From: Chrysogorgia sp. JL179-B06
Taxonomy: Eukaryota > Cnidaria > Anthozoa > Scleralcyonacea > Chrysogorgiidae
Reading direction: 5' to 3'
Assembly (NCBI GenBank): GCA_035772405.1
Contig: JAYKKM010000376.1
Coordinates: 846,501-910,500, forward strand
Length of the DNA stretch: 64,000 bases
Part shown: piece after piece, positions 11,587-22,507 of the stretch
How the letters are laid out: each line of letters begins with the position of its first letter
Position numbering within the stretch: the first letter of the stretch is position 1
Translations under genes and position numbers: made by a program
Notes under the pieces: generated by a model
Seen by the model: the letters and a program-made list of their open reading frames with translations, nothing else
Told to the model about the DNA's origin: nothing
Databases searched by the model: none

Positions 11587-12210
11587 AAGCCTAGTTTGCA
11601 CTTGTCGTAAGAATCGTAACGCATCAACTAGACTTGGATCAAATCCGTCTCTCCAAAGGGTTGGGGGATTTCGGAGCGGCTAACGGATTAGGAAAGAGCG
11701 CGATGGGAGCAGAGGAGAGACGGACTTGGTTCACCTGCAGCCAATTTCGGTTGGGAAAGATGATTGACGCTTATATGGGAGCGGCCGTGTCGATTTCATT
11801 TCCTAATAAAAATCACCATACTTTCTGCGATATGTTGGCATCTAAGAAAATCTAATCCATAACTAATACCATCGTTAAACAAATTCATCTTCGAATATAT
11901 TAAAGCACGCAAACTAATCACCGATTGAAATGAACACTGCACAGACACGACTTCGACACGCCTCCGACCCAAAAACAGGTCGGTAAATCTTGGCTCGCTG
12001 CAGGTGAACCAAGTCCGTCTCCTCCCTTGCGCTCTTCCCCAATCCATCAGCCGTTCCCGAATGCCCCAACCCAATTTAGAGAGACGAACTTGAGCAACAT
12101 ACGCAAGCGCAGTAAACACTTCATGGTCAATTGAACACTTTGTTCTTCCTAAATTCAAAGGAGTTCATCTACCATGAAGTGCTTACTGCGCTTAAGTGTA
12201 AACTAGGCTT
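11587..12210. mobile_element. Long-inverted-repeat element, termini AGCCTAGTTTGCACTTG
   Basis: AGCCTAGTTTGCACTT (left) and AAGTGTAAACTAGGCTT (right) are the ends. Inside, a second pair around GACGGACTTGGTTCACCTGC (11719) and its complement (12001-12030) forms a stem. TAA or TTAA abuts the ends. It belongs to a set of elements starting AAGCCTGGTTT-like (see 26624 and 33482). The ORFs 11634-11855 and 11796-12158 are mirror images of one another because of the inverted repeat. Confidence 0.7.
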
Positions 12211-13277
12211 AAAGCGATCAGTGTTGGCGGAAATGCAAATAAATTAAGATCCGTCTCAATGTTATTTTAGGAATCGCTATGTCCTAAAAGTACGAAATAC
12301 AACACTTCCCATGAGCATTTCCATAGCGCTAAACTACTATATTCCCACTAGCTAAGTCATATACTTCGATATAAAAAGTACTATTTTCAGTTACCAAGTT
12401 ATCGGATTCGTATTGTTTTTTATTCCCATGAGGATACAAAACAATATGAATCCGGATACTTTTGCTCTAGTGTAAACGCAGCCTAAGTGAACGAAGTTGT
12501 CCTTAATTCAGTAGCCTATTGTGTACGATTCTGTTGATTCAAGTAGCTACAAGGGACGTAGCCAGAACCTTCAAAGGGGAGGAAGTCGTGGCTATAGTGT
12601 TCTCCGCGATTGTGGCTGGGAAGTCTGGGGGGGGGGGGGGGGTTGGTTGCATGGTCCCACAGGAACATTTTCAATTTTGAAAGGTCCAGAAGTGCTTTTA
12701 TAGCAATTTCTAACATGATTTTTTGCGAAATTAGGCCACCAGACGATGGCTAGAAATTTCATTTTTATCTTTTACATCGTGCTAATAATTAGTTATATTT
12801 TATCCAGCCTTTCATTATTTATTCTAACAGTAAAACACAAAATACAATTGTTTGCTTATTTTAAAAAAGGCGTAGGTTTATTAAAAAGAAAACTGAACAC
12901 GGAAACATATTAATGTAAGAGACTAATGTAAACAGTTTGACTTTTTTCCGTAGCACAAGCACTTTGTTTTGTGATGAATTTATGAAGAACAAGCAATCTA
13001 TCAACAAATTATTCATGTACTGTAAAATATTTAGTTTAATTTTTGGTTTTAATTCAACAAGCAAAGGGGGGTATACACTACTGTTTTGTTTCGATTAAGC
13101 CCACTGAATAGTACTAAACAGTAACTACTTGGCCTCATCTGCGGAGTCTTGGCAGAATCGTTCATTAGAATGAGATAAATGATAAACTCGTCCTAGCTAG
13201 GTATTAACGTTAGTCTGATTGTGTTTAAAAATTATAATATTGCGATAAAAATAGGTTCATTACATAACTTAACTCAA
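12211..13277. other. Non-coding stretch with half of a foldback element and a G run
   Basis: Near 12405-12460 ATCGGATTCGTATTGTTTT faces its complement across a short loop. TAAACGCAGCCTAAG near 12473 resembles the termini of the 11587 element. A run of 16 G lies at 12627-12642. No gene seen. Confidence 0.45.
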
Positions 13278-13631
13278 TTTTTTTACACTTTCAACATTAT
13301 TTCTTGCAGAGTAATATTTGTTTCAATTTTATTTACATAAAATGTTGAACTTATGGCAACAAAGATTTCTTCTGGAAGGAAAATATCGATGGTGTAAATC
13401 TTTGGGGTGATGAAAACCAATACGGAAGTTATGCAATGAACATAAACATATTTTTATATGAACATGAACATATTTTCATCGCAATTATTATTTTTTACAC
13501 TTTCAACATTATTTCTTTCGAAGTAATCTTTGTTTCCTAGCTTGCAAAGAAAAAGATAATAATTTGCCTAAAATGTTTACCATATGGCAACAAAGATTTC
13601 TCCTGGAAGGAAAATGTTGAGGGCGTGAAAT
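13278..13631. repeat. Two direct copies of a small inverted-repeat element
   Basis: 13278-13395 and 13491-13631 each begin TTTACACTTTCAACATTATT and end in AACAAAGATTTCTYCTGGAA followed by GGAAAAT. Each unit's two ends are imperfect inverted repeats. A right-end fragment recurs at 14440-14485. Confidence 0.7.
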
Positions 13632-13852
13632 AGGCTAATTAAAGATCAACACTCACAGGATATTGCCATATTGGCAACAAAAAATAGTACTTTTTATATT
13701 ATAGTGTGTGGCTTAAATAGCCGGAATATAATATATAGTTTAAGATTGTAGAAATGCTCGTAAAGTGGTCAGTGTTGGCGAAAATGCAAAGAAATTAAGC
13801 TTCTTATGAACGTAATTTTATAATCACTTTTATACAATGCATGGCTCAACCT

Positions 13853-13905
13853 CGTAACCCAGCTTTTCACCCGCTCAGCGGAAGCCTGGGTACGAGGTTA
13901 TAGCT
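13853..13905. mobile_element. Minimal hairpin of the CAACCTCGTA family
   Basis: CAACCTCGTAACCCAGCTT faces AAGCCTGGGTACGAGGTTA across a 16-bp centre. These termini match the full-length elements at 16403 and 60241. Similar stubs lie at 30897-30925 and 37613-37665. Confidence 0.65.
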
Positions 13906-15219
13906 GTGCGAAAAGACCCACAGGCAGGATAATTTTGCCGGCCAAACGAGGTTAATAAGTTTTTATTATATGTTTTTTTTAATATTTCCTCATTTTTTTC
14001 GTAATTTTTTAAAACTTTTCAGTTGTTTTTCAATGAGCGGCGCTCAGGAACCAATCAACTGCAGAACATAACCAAATAATAAAAAGAAGGAATGAACATA
14101 CTTTCTAAATATATTTGTAAGCCAATGATAAAGATAAACGGCTAAACAAACAGGTCCTTTTTAAAAACTAATTATATACTCTACCATGCAGGACTTTGAT
14201 GCACATTTGGCCTTTCGTTAGGGAAAGATAAACTCGTTTACTATATGGGGCCAGGCGGTCCATCTTAAAAATAGAGCATTCTGATTGGTTCCCGCTTGCT
14301 CTAGGTTTCGGCTGAGTTTTTTCTGGGTTTTTTCTGTTGGTGTCACAAAATTGCACAATATTGGCCATTATGCCTTGAGAAACGTCGAGACATTGCAGAG
14401 CTTTGGACAAATCAATGATGTGGCTTATCAATGATAAGGCAACAAAGATATTCTCCTGAAAGGAAAATGTTGACGGCGTGAAATAGCAGGGGCCTGGCAC
14501 CCACTTTTTTCGCCGATTATGTTTATTTTTATATGTTTGTCTATTTGTCCTAATCTTGGTCGAAACTTCCGAAATCAAAACGACATCACAAGTAAGCCGA
14601 GAAAATCGCGCACAAACCGACGCTGGTCCCCCAAGGTTAATCTGTGATAGTCCTCTGATTCGAACTAGTTAGGGCTTAAGTTAAAATTTCGCAATGGCTT
14701 GAGCTGGACAGCGAATTGTTCAGCATTAAAATATGCTCGAGGCTTTTATAATTTATTGCCAAATTGTTGCCGTTCGAAATCTGCTGTTTGATGCATTACT
14801 TAGTAGCATACAACGAATATTTTTCAAACTATTGCCTACCGGATACTAATAATATGGAGTACGATTCCGGCGTTCGCTGAGCAGTCAATCGAAGGCATGC
14901 TTTTGAATTTGGAAAAGGACACGTCGATTTATTTCTTAAAGAGGTAAATGGACTTTGGACGAGGTTGTTCATTTTTCGAGTGATATTTTCCCCAGTTTAT
15001 CAATGATGTGGCTGACTACTGTGTATCGATTATTCGTATATACACTCATAATTGATGCTTACAACTGCACATGTTGATCGCGGAACTCAGAAGAGAAACT
15101 GAAAGTCAACGCAAGTACATTGAACTTGAAAACAATCCTATGCGAAAATTGCTCGAATGTGTCAATGAATTGCACTGAAAAGTGTTACTCAAATTCTGTA
15201 AACCTGCAAACTATTATAA
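13906..15219. other. Intergenic, no recognisable gene
   Basis: The only long frame (14168-14578, minus, 136 codons) overlaps a repeat fragment at 14440-14485 and shows no domain, so I do not call it. Otherwise this is unremarkable AT-rich sequence. Confidence 0.4.
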
Positions 15220-15340
15220 GAAATAGCATAAAAAGAGGTGCATTAGCTATTAAACGTCCCGCTCGATGAGGGTCATTTACTAAATGACCCGAATCGAGCG
15301 GGACGTTTAATGGTTAATGCACCTCTTTTTATGCTATTCC
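15220..15340. repeat. 121-bp near-perfect palindrome with a one-base centre
   Basis: Arms 15220-15279 and 15281-15340 are complementary with few mismatches (centre GTCATTTA C TAAATGAC). Each arm carries AAACGTCCCGCTCGAT and AAAAAGAGGTGCATTA. It directly abuts the next inverted-repeat element. Confidence 0.9.
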
Positions 15341-15635
15341 TTTGTAATATAATGTTTGCGGGTATTTCTTTTGTTCTCACAGGGCCATTAACAACTAATC
15401 TACCGTATCAAAATTAATTTTGGCGTAATTTCTGACGAGGTTCCTCGACCTCGTGTTGAGTCTTTGAATGATGATTTTGGTTAAAATTCATTTTTCGTAG
15501 GTATGATTAGTTCTAATCAGACCTGGTTTGTCGTCAACGGGGGTAGATTAGCAAAAATGGTATAATGAGGTATATTAGTTGTTAATGGCCCTGTGAGAAC
15601 AAAAGAAATACCCGCAAACATTATATTATTACAAA
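15341..15635. mobile_element. Element with about 62-bp near-perfect TIRs
   Basis: TAATATAATGTTTGCGGGTA (15344) through GGGCCATTAACAACTAAT is repeated in inverted form at 15571-15634. The interior of about 170 bp is AT-rich with no frame. The arms are almost undiverged, suggesting recent activity. Confidence 0.8.
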
Positions 15636-15786
15636 TATACTCCAAGATGAGAGAAACAGATAAACGTTAAATGGAATGGACAACTTGCAAAGCCAAAGGA
15701 CAAGAAAATATATATGCTGTGTTAACATTTATACGACATGAAGAGATCCTAGAAACATTAAGTTTATTCAGGTGACTTTCAAGGGC

Positions 15787-17000
15787 GTATGAAATGAAAA
15801 TTGAGATGACTTTTTTATTGATTTATTTGAAAGAACTCCTAAAACGATAAAGAATGACTTTCAGTTACAGTTCTTTCATATCTTATCTCGTTCTTGAGTT
15901 ATTCAAGGTTGTGTTGACGTCACAAGGTTTACCCACCATTATGACCAATCCGAAAATGAAGCATATCTTCAAAATTGTTGAATAAAATTGCTTGAAACTT
16001 TTCACAAGTATACAGTTCACGACATTGAATATCCTCACGTTAACTTTATCGTTGCCGTAGTAACAGATTTGCTCCCAGACTCCTTTCTTTCTTTAATAAA
16101 CTTCTTTATTTTCTGTCTTTTATAAAACAATTTTTGACTGCGGACTAGTGAAGTATATTTTCAATAGCATTGCCAACAAAACAGGGTAACTTCAAATCAA
16201 AATATTTGTAGGGCATATGGTATAGAATAGAATTTTGTGCTTCAGGAATGAGTCTGGGAACTAATTTGTTACTATGGCAACGATAACGTTAATGTGGGAT
16301 GTTCAATTTAATGAACTGTATACTTGTACAAAGTTTCAAGCAATTTTATTTCATAGTTTTGAAGATATGCTTTATTTATGGTGGGTACGTCCTACGTCAT
16401 AGCAAACTCGTACCCAGGGCATTTTGCCTCCACGGTGGAAGGTCGGCGAAAATGGCCATGGGATCGGCTGGTCACATGACACTCAGAATTTCTGGGTGTT
16501 TAGATATGATAATTTTTGTGGTCTTTGTTGCATTTCCTTTGTCTACTTTGTTGACCTGAATAATTGAGAAATGTTCAATGCTCTTCAGAGTTGTTTATGT
16601 CAGCATTCGTAGGCATAAAAGCAGCTAACAAGCTTAATAATCCATGCCCATACATCCATGGTTATCTCTTGCAAAAGGTATGAAGAAGCATATATCCAAT
16701 TTAGCGAAAGCTATCACTTCTAAATTGCTGTAAAATTTTAAGACAGCATTCAGGTTTAGATGAATAAATTATACTCGGCTGAATTAATTGAGTTTTATGA
16801 CAAGCCAATCGGATTATAGAATGGACCAGCCGATCCCAGGCAAAATGCCCTGGGAACGAGGTTGAACGTCATAGGTCATATTACACAACCTTGAATAACT
16901 CTAAGATACGCAAGAACTGCAAAAAGCCATTCTTTATTGGTTTAGGAGTTCTTTCAAATAAATCAATAAAAAATTCATCTCAACTTTCGTTTCATTATTT
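15787..17000. mobile_element. Long-inverted-repeat element interrupted by a second transposon
   Basis: The left arm (15787-16085) matches, inverted, the sequence 16240-16402 plus 16867-17000, so the right arm is split by the element at 16403-16865. The subterminal TTTGAAAGAACTC and a CRE (TGACGTCA at 15915) are shared with the elements at 25932 and 31928. No protein is encoded. Confidence 0.8.
16403..16865. mobile_element. CAACCTCGTA-family element, copy 1, 9-bp target duplication
   Basis: Ends are CAAACTCGTACCCAGGGC and GCCCTGGGAACGAGGTTG. ACGTCATAG flanks both sides (16394-16402 and 16866-16874). The interior is about 90% alike to 60241-60730 by eye. The right TIR has lost about 30 bp compared with that copy. 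Nine-bp duplications suggest a Mutator-like origin, but no transposase is present. Confidence 0.85.
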
Positions 17001-18128
17001 GTAATTCGCTTTATTTTTGTAAAACAATTAACCGGATTTGGTAGGATACGGAATTGGTAGCTTTACGAAGATAGATTTGCCATGTTTTCAAAAAACTGAT
17101 CAGATTCTTAACCTTACAAAAATGTTTATAATATCTTTACTTTTTTGAGATTCACAACATAGGCGTAATAGTTCTCCTTATGCTAGCCTTTCATTGGTGT
17201 TAGTCAACATTTTAGTTTTGCTGTAATGTTTATATGTCATGCAAATGCTTTTTATTTTGCTCCCTTGGAGGTCGTTGTTTGCCATGGTAACAACACATGT
17301 GTTACTTACATTTTAACACCAGTGAAACATATATGCAATATATTTCTGCTAGAATATCTTTAGAAATACCATTATTAAAAAAATATTTTAATGTTCAAGA
17401 CAATCTTAAGTCGAGTCAAACCTGTTAAACCAAGTGAAAAAACCTGTTTAACCAAGAAATAATAACCAAGTACTGGCGAGGAGTTTTAAGTTATTTAAGT
17501 GCCAAGATCTGGAATAATCAATCCATAAACGAGCGTAACAATATAGTGTCAAATATTGCTGACTAATTAACGATAGGGTATTTTAACTATTTTAGTATTT
17601 TATATAGCTATTTTAATACTGTATTTTAATTATTTTATAAAAGCAACTTTTAATTTTATCTTTTTAACTATTGTAACTATATGGTTGATGGGCTTCCGTG
17701 TAAAAATATGATTAAATAAATAAATAAATAAACCTTGATTTATTTCCTTTGTCAGATGATGTCACCAGAAGCTTTAAATTGCTCGTTATTCGTTCTATAA
17801 GTTTTTATACAGTATATTAAAAAGTAGACTCCATGCTTTTCTAAAACTCCAACTTTAAGCTGTACTGTTACTAATAGTCTTGAAGCAGTCTTCTAATGGT
17901 CTTGAAGGTGAAGCAAATAATTAATTTAATAATTCACCAGATCATTTTGGCATGCTGCATATTATTGTGCAATCATGAAAGCGGTGACCCTTGGAAGCGC
18001 CGCTTACTTTCACTGTATATTTGTTGTGTTGCAATCCCCCCAACGTAATTTAGCGAGTGTGCGCGCAATTGTTGATTTTGCGCTCGACTGAAGGAAAGCG
18101 GGCCTAACCAACGAGCTTGCCGTGCTTA
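17001..18128 (+). mobile_element. AT-rich stretch holding a decayed LINE 3' end (about 17400-17740)
   Basis: A LINE-like tail is seen near 17680-17735: GGGCTTCCGTGTAAAAATA, then ATTAAATAAATAAATAAATA. The sequence before it contains short decayed frames only. The rest of the block has no recognisable feature. Confidence 0.45.
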
Positions 18129-18430
18129 TTAAAGGGACTGTGTCACGATCTGCCTGGTTACTCAGCTAAGCGTACTTTTTGATTTTTGATTCGGAATCCA
18201 AAATCAAAGCGAAGCGAAAGCTCAACGATTTATTCGATAAGCATTTGTTATTTTCATGTTGGTGGGTTATTTTTGGACGAGTTATAAGTAAAGCGTAATG
18301 ACAATTTAATGTCTAATCGTGGTGGGAAACGAGAAGGAGCTGGAAGGCCACGATTGCCGAATACTATCTTGAACAAAAAATCAAAAAGTAGGCTTAGCTG
18401 AGTAACCAGGCAAATCGTGACAGCCCTTAA
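18129..18430. mobile_element. TTAA-flanked element with 50-bp TIRs, Kolobok-like
   Basis: TTAA sits at both borders (18129-18132 and 18427-18430). Termini are AGGGACTGTGTCACGATCTG and the inverted form. TIRs continue through CCTGGTTACTCAGCTAAGC to ACTTTTTGATTTTT. A TTAA duplication with AGGG... termini fits Kolobok/piggyBac-type elements; the class is inference. Confidence 0.75.
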
Positions 18431-19387
18431 TAATCAAGAAATTAATAGTATCTTATGCATGGTGTAACTGTGACATTTTAACGACTAAGGAATTCAGATT
18501 ATCTAATTTTTTAATCCACTTGACTTGACTCTCGCGCAAACGAATATAGCATATATACATTTAATCCAATGTTCGTCGATGGAATAAATTATGATCATTT
18601 CAAACTTCAAATCAGTATATGTAGGGGCCAGGGCGTCACGCCTGCACTGGAATCGTCCCGAAACCAAACAGTAAACTGAAGTTCGGGATATTTTGACATT
18701 AGCTCTAACCTTTTGGTCTGTGCCATCCAGGGCCTATTCTAAGGAAATTTTAATACTGCACACTACAAAGAGCTGAGCTAGGCATAAATAACCTACCTGG
18801 ACCAATCACAAACAAAGTGATAAATTCGGGACCCCATTGAATGGTAATAGTATTATCGTCAGCAATTAATAAACGAATCAAGAAAATTTGATGTCGCATA
18901 AATCATTAACAATTACCTGGCTTTTACCATGCTAGGGCGCAATGTTTGGCAGCCGTGTGTATATAGAATTCCAAATCAAGTAACTTTGACTGGCCTTGGG
19001 CACTATAGACTACGAGGCTTTGAAAAAATATTTTATGTCGCATAATGTTAAAATTTCAAACCATATAATGAAATCATACAATACTAATATTGTTCAGTTT
19101 TTTACTTTCAATTCTGCACACTTTCACATTCAATACTGCACACTTTCCAATCAATACTGCACAAAGTGTGCAATACTGCCCACTAAAACAGGACCTGGTG
19201 CCATCCTTCCCATCTCAGAAGCAAGAGAAGCGTCTCATTTTAAACTTGGCACCACGCATCCCCATGGTATTAATGAACGTTTATCTTTTATTTTATTTCC
19301 TACAATTTGTTTTGTTATTTTAGTTTGCAAGGATATTTATTATTAGCTCATATACACTTTCATTCCTTTTTAAGTTTTTGCTATCTC
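18431..19387. other. Intergenic, no gene called
   Basis: A 116-codon frame at 18996-19346 is rich in repeated CTGCACACTTT-like units (19113-19165) and overlaps another frame; I consider it spurious. Nothing else recognised. Confidence 0.4.
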
Positions 19388-19504
19388 ATAGTCCCCTTGA
19401 GTATTGGACCTGTCATAATTGCACCCTTGACTCTTTCTCCCTCCCCCTCAATCTCTTTGGTTGATCGACTGTAAAAATAGCAAATGATTTAACATTGTCG
19501 CATC

Positions 19505-19650
19505 TCATTAATTATTAGCAAAGTGAAACGGTGGTGACTGCCAAGATTTTTAGTGACGAAATACTGACGTTTCGAGCGGAGTCCTTCATCAGAGTATAAG
19601 ACGAGATGAAATAAAATAAATAGGACTTATATATATATATATATATGCCA
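19505..19650 (-). mobile_element. Penelope-like terminal module with hammerhead-like core (minus)
   Basis: On the minus strand a TATA repeat (19629-19646) precedes TACT, CTGATGA, A, GGAC-TCC-GCTC, GAAA, CGTC, AGTA (core complement at 19562-19596). Outer TACT/AGTA pair; the inner stem is GGAC/GCTC with one mismatch. The same module at 38282-38318 and 58401-58435 differs in stem bases. Confidence 0.55.
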
Positions 19651-20644
19651 AAAGGGGTCACAAGTAGAAAGTAGCCAATCACGATGGTCGGTTGCTGAGG
19701 CTTTTCCTTCCCGGAAGCGCGGGCTTCTATTTACCAGCGGTTTCGTCGCTGAGCAAAATTGGTTAACCTTTCATGTTACTCCATCACCAAATGAATCGAG
19801 GTATATAATCGTCATGAAATAACCGCTAACCCCAAAACAACTTAGATCCTAACCCTAACCCCCCATCTAATGCGTTTTCTAACCCTTAAGGCGGGGGGCC
19901 TTAAGTGTCTTCCTAACCCTCCCACCTCGATTCCCTTGATGTTATGGAGTAACATGAAAGGTTATCCGCAAAATTGGATAACGAGATAAAACGAGGAAGA
20001 GGGTCGCAATATGGCGCGCGTCACGGGAATCAAACGTAAACGAGATGGCGTTGAAATGAACACATTTCTTACCTCTGTTTGGAGTTGTTATCCAGCTTAA
20101 CACATAAAAAAAGTTTTTATGACATCTTGGTTTTTCACATTTCGAAAGACAAGGGTTTTACTCGACAAAATTAATCCAAAATGTCAACATGTCATAAAGT
20201 TTGACCATTTTCATCGATTGCGCAAAATATAAGACCTACTTAGTGGAGGGTGAAAAAGCCAAAACTTATTATTAACCATTCTATTACTGAGGGGTCCGGC
20301 CGCATTTCAAACCCTGAAGTCTAAAAGGTAGGTCTAGTTGTTCGCTATTTTCGTTTTGTAAATGCATCCAACACCCAATATAACAATTGTATGGCGTGCT
20401 AAGCTTATTTTTACGTCAAACAAGGTGTTAATATAAAAGATTGAGCTAAGATTTCGCTTCTAATATTTGTGTGGGCGAAACCGCTGGTAAATAGAAGCCC
20501 GCGCTTCCGGGACGAGTTCCAAATATATTAGCATATATTAGCAACAGCATATTAGATGAATATATTATGTATTACCTCGTTCTTTTAAAAACCCCGCTTA
20601 ACTTTCTGAATAAAAAAAGAAATTTAAAGAACTATTTAAAGAAA

Positions 20645-20732
20645 TTCGGAACTATTGTCGAGAAAACTCGACATTAGCAGTGAAAGAGTCTCTTTCACTG
20701 CTAATGTCGAGTTTTCTCGACAATAGTTCTGA
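20645..20732. repeat. 88-bp near-perfect palindrome
   Basis: TTCGGAACTATTGTCGAGAA runs to a centre at 20688/20689 and is mirrored exactly apart from one position. There is no loop. AAATATATTAGC-like sequence flanks both sides at 20522 and 20758, marking a larger, older inverted repeat. Confidence 0.9.
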
Positions 20733-21512
20733 ATACATAATATATCTATCGTTCTTTTGCTAATATATTTGGAACCTTGTAACGTGAAATTATAACCGGT
20801 TAGCAACCGACCACCGTGAAACTGATAATTAATGAGATGCGAAAAGTTAAATCATTTGCTATTTTTACATTCGATCAGCAAACAGACTGAGGGGGAGGGA
20901 GAAATGACAGGTCCAATATTCAAGGGGATTATTTCGGGCTCCGCTCGAAACGTCAGTTTTTCGTCACTTTATTATTCAAGAGAATAATAAAGAATCTGCC
21001 AGATTCAATCTGGACATAAAGAAGAAATCTAAATCCAATTCACAATAACTTCCGATCTTATCAGATCTGCTAATTCCCAAATTATTGCTCCCGCGGGTGC
21101 GCATGGAATATATGACGGAAAATACATTCTACCTTGGCCAATAAATTAAACTATAGTAGCATTATAATAAAATAAACAGCCGGAAAAACACATTATAAAA
21201 GTGGTTTTGTTGAAATAATATGCTAATAATGCTAAAATATTCGATAAAAAAGTAGAGTGGATTTCGATATTAGCATCGAAAAAGTGGAGTGGGTTTCAAT
21301 GTCACATATGGGGCTCCGTAGATTAGGGTTTTGTAACTTTTGTTTGGATTACGTTTTGGTTATTTCTGTGGTTATTGACAAGTTTCGATGCGACAATATC
21401 TCGCCCGCGTGCTTTAAATAGGATGACGCAAAAGTATACCTTATGCTTTTGTCTGGTCTTTATTTTTCGTTAGGTTATGTTAGCCGGATCAGGATTGAAA
21501 ATAGGAAGGCAC

Positions 21513-22003
21513 CACTGATCTCGAAAGAAGACTGGATCGAGTAACTATTGTTCAGAAAATGAAGCCGGAAGTCCGCCATTACTAAGGGACCAACTGAGGA
21601 TCCGTATGAGGTTTTTTGTTGGATTATGTGCCAGAATACATTTTTCAAATTACTGGGTAAAACAATTCATGGCCTACCTACAGATTTACTGCGACTTTGG
21701 TCCCTTAGCAATGGCCGCCGTTGGCTCTAATTATCCAGTGAAGCCTAATATGAGACGTCAAATTAGGTTCAAGATTTTATGAATTTAATGTTAACAAAGA
21801 AACTATATTGGCCAGACACTAAACCTATATTGGCCACTGGCCAGACACTAAACCTATTTCGCAAGCGTCACAGTTTGATTTGCTTGCAAACTCGGAGCTT
21901 CTAATGATCTCTCGTCAATTTATATGCAAATATGCAAGCTTCAAAATTATCAGATACAATATAGAAAGCTCATCAATCCAGTCCTATTTTTGAGATCCCA
22001 GTG
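21513..22003. mobile_element. hAT-like MITE, copy 2, directly upstream of RAF
   Basis: Homologous to 8338-8824 over its whole length, with CACTGATCTCG at the left and a degenerate CCCAGTG at the right. It carries small indels and a short internal duplication (CACTAAACCTAT twice near 21820-21850). It ends 130 bp before the RAF start codon, so any promoter elements of RAF must lie in the intervening DNA or within this element. Confidence 0.8.
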
Positions 22004-22133
22004 GAGATCCTGTAGGTCCCTAAACGTTCCTCGGGTCATCGTAAACTATAACGTTTATGCAGTCACGTGACGCCAATTGGTAAAAATATGGTAATGCGTA
22101 TGCCTAATGGTGTTGTTATGAGTTTTGATCATC
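22004..22133 (+). promoter_or_regulatory. Probable RAF promoter and 5' leader
   Basis: The palindrome GTCACGTGAC (22062-22071) contains a CACGTG E-box (USF/Myc type), and an overlapping CCAATTGG (22073-22080) contains a CCAAT motif. No TATA box is seen. The E-box lies 63 bp before the start codon. Whether these sites are upstream of, or within, the transcribed leader is unknown. Confidence 0.5.
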
Positions 22134-22156
22134 ATGTCGATAAACGAATCGAATGA
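22088..22156 (+). other. Upstream ORF overlapping the RAF start codon
   Basis: ATGs at 22088, 22094, 22100 and 22118 share one frame, which ends with TGA at 22154-22156. This is 20 bp past the RAF ATG (22134) and out of frame with it. If transcription starts upstream of 22118, this overlapping uORF would reduce RAF initiation. The ORF is seen directly; the regulatory role is inferred. Confidence 0.5.
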
Positions 22157-22193
22157 TATTGCCAGCAGTCAAGCAGATACTGTGTCTACCGAG
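22134..22193 (+). CDS. RAF: RAF kinase, coding exon 1 (start)
   Basis: Residues 1-20: MSINESNDIASSQADTVSTE, then GTAATA donor, phase 0. RAF proteins are Ras-activated serine/threonine kinases that phosphorylate MEK at the plasma membrane. The start was chosen because this ATG is in frame with exon 2 and the exon joins as STE|VRNVQQ, the position where human BRAF joins PEE|VWNIKQ. The N-terminus is shorter than human BRAF and lacks its Gly/Ala-rich head. The five upstream exons of evidence are mutual: all seven exons line up in order, strand and phase with BRAF. The kinase domain lies outside this window. Confidence 0.85.
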
Positions 22194-22405
22194 GTAATAA
22201 TAATAACTCCAATACTCCGATCATCAAACTGTGGTTTCTACGTTAGTTGTTGACTGAGTAATTTCGAAGGCATACCTGTCCAGTGAGCGGCCGATCATTG
22301 GAATAGTTCTGTGTGCTGCTCGAGACCCGAGTGTTTGCTCGATGTACACTGTAAGCACTTGGCATTTTTGGAAATTAAAACCACCTTTGCTTCTATCTCA
22401 CTAAG
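22194..22405 (+). other. RAF intron 1 (212 bp, phase 0)
   Basis: GTAATA donor and TCTCACTAAG acceptor. It is the only short intron of the gene and shows no repeat. Confidence 0.8.
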
Positions 22406-22507
22406 GTTCGAAATGTGCAGCAGGTGATTCGACTGACGAGGGAAAACTTAGAAGAGTTGGGCCGACATTTTGGGGGCATAAAACATCCCCCGTCCATGTT
22501 TCTCGAG
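22406..22507 (+). CDS. RAF: RAF kinase, coding exon 2 (B-Raf-specific region)
   Basis: 102 bp, residues 21-54, phase 0 at both ends. VRNVQQVIRLTRENLEELGR, then HFGGIKHPPSMFLE. This matches the helical N-terminal B-Raf-specific region of BRAF ([20 protein letters not shown]..., KFGGEHNPPSIYLE) with no gap; from memory the human exon also has 102 bp. In BRAF this region supports heterodimerisation with the scaffold KSR and is absent from A-Raf and C-Raf, so the gene is of B-Raf type. Acceptor AG at 22404-22405, donor GTGAGT at 22508. Confidence 0.93.

Larger units (their letters stand above)
19388..20935. repeat. Nested inverted-repeat cluster, 1.5 kb
   Basis: Outer arms: 19388-19518 pairs with 20822-20935 (shared CCCCTTGARTATTGGACCTG and AGCAAATGATTTAA). 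Inner pair: GGAAGCGCGGGCTTCTATTT near 19713 with its complement ending near 20510. Innermost: the palindrome 20645-20732. A Penelope-like terminal module lies just inside each outer arm (19505-19650 and 20930-20970). Several foldback elements have inserted within one another. Confidence 0.75.

Noticed and set aside
14168..14578. 136-codon minus-strand ORF
   Set aside because: Overlaps a repeat fragment and shows no domain; composition is not protein-like overall.
19845..19920. Telomere-like CCCTAACCC words (also 50205-50215)
   Set aside because: Only two or three scattered units that also occur inside a transposon copy near 8200; no array.
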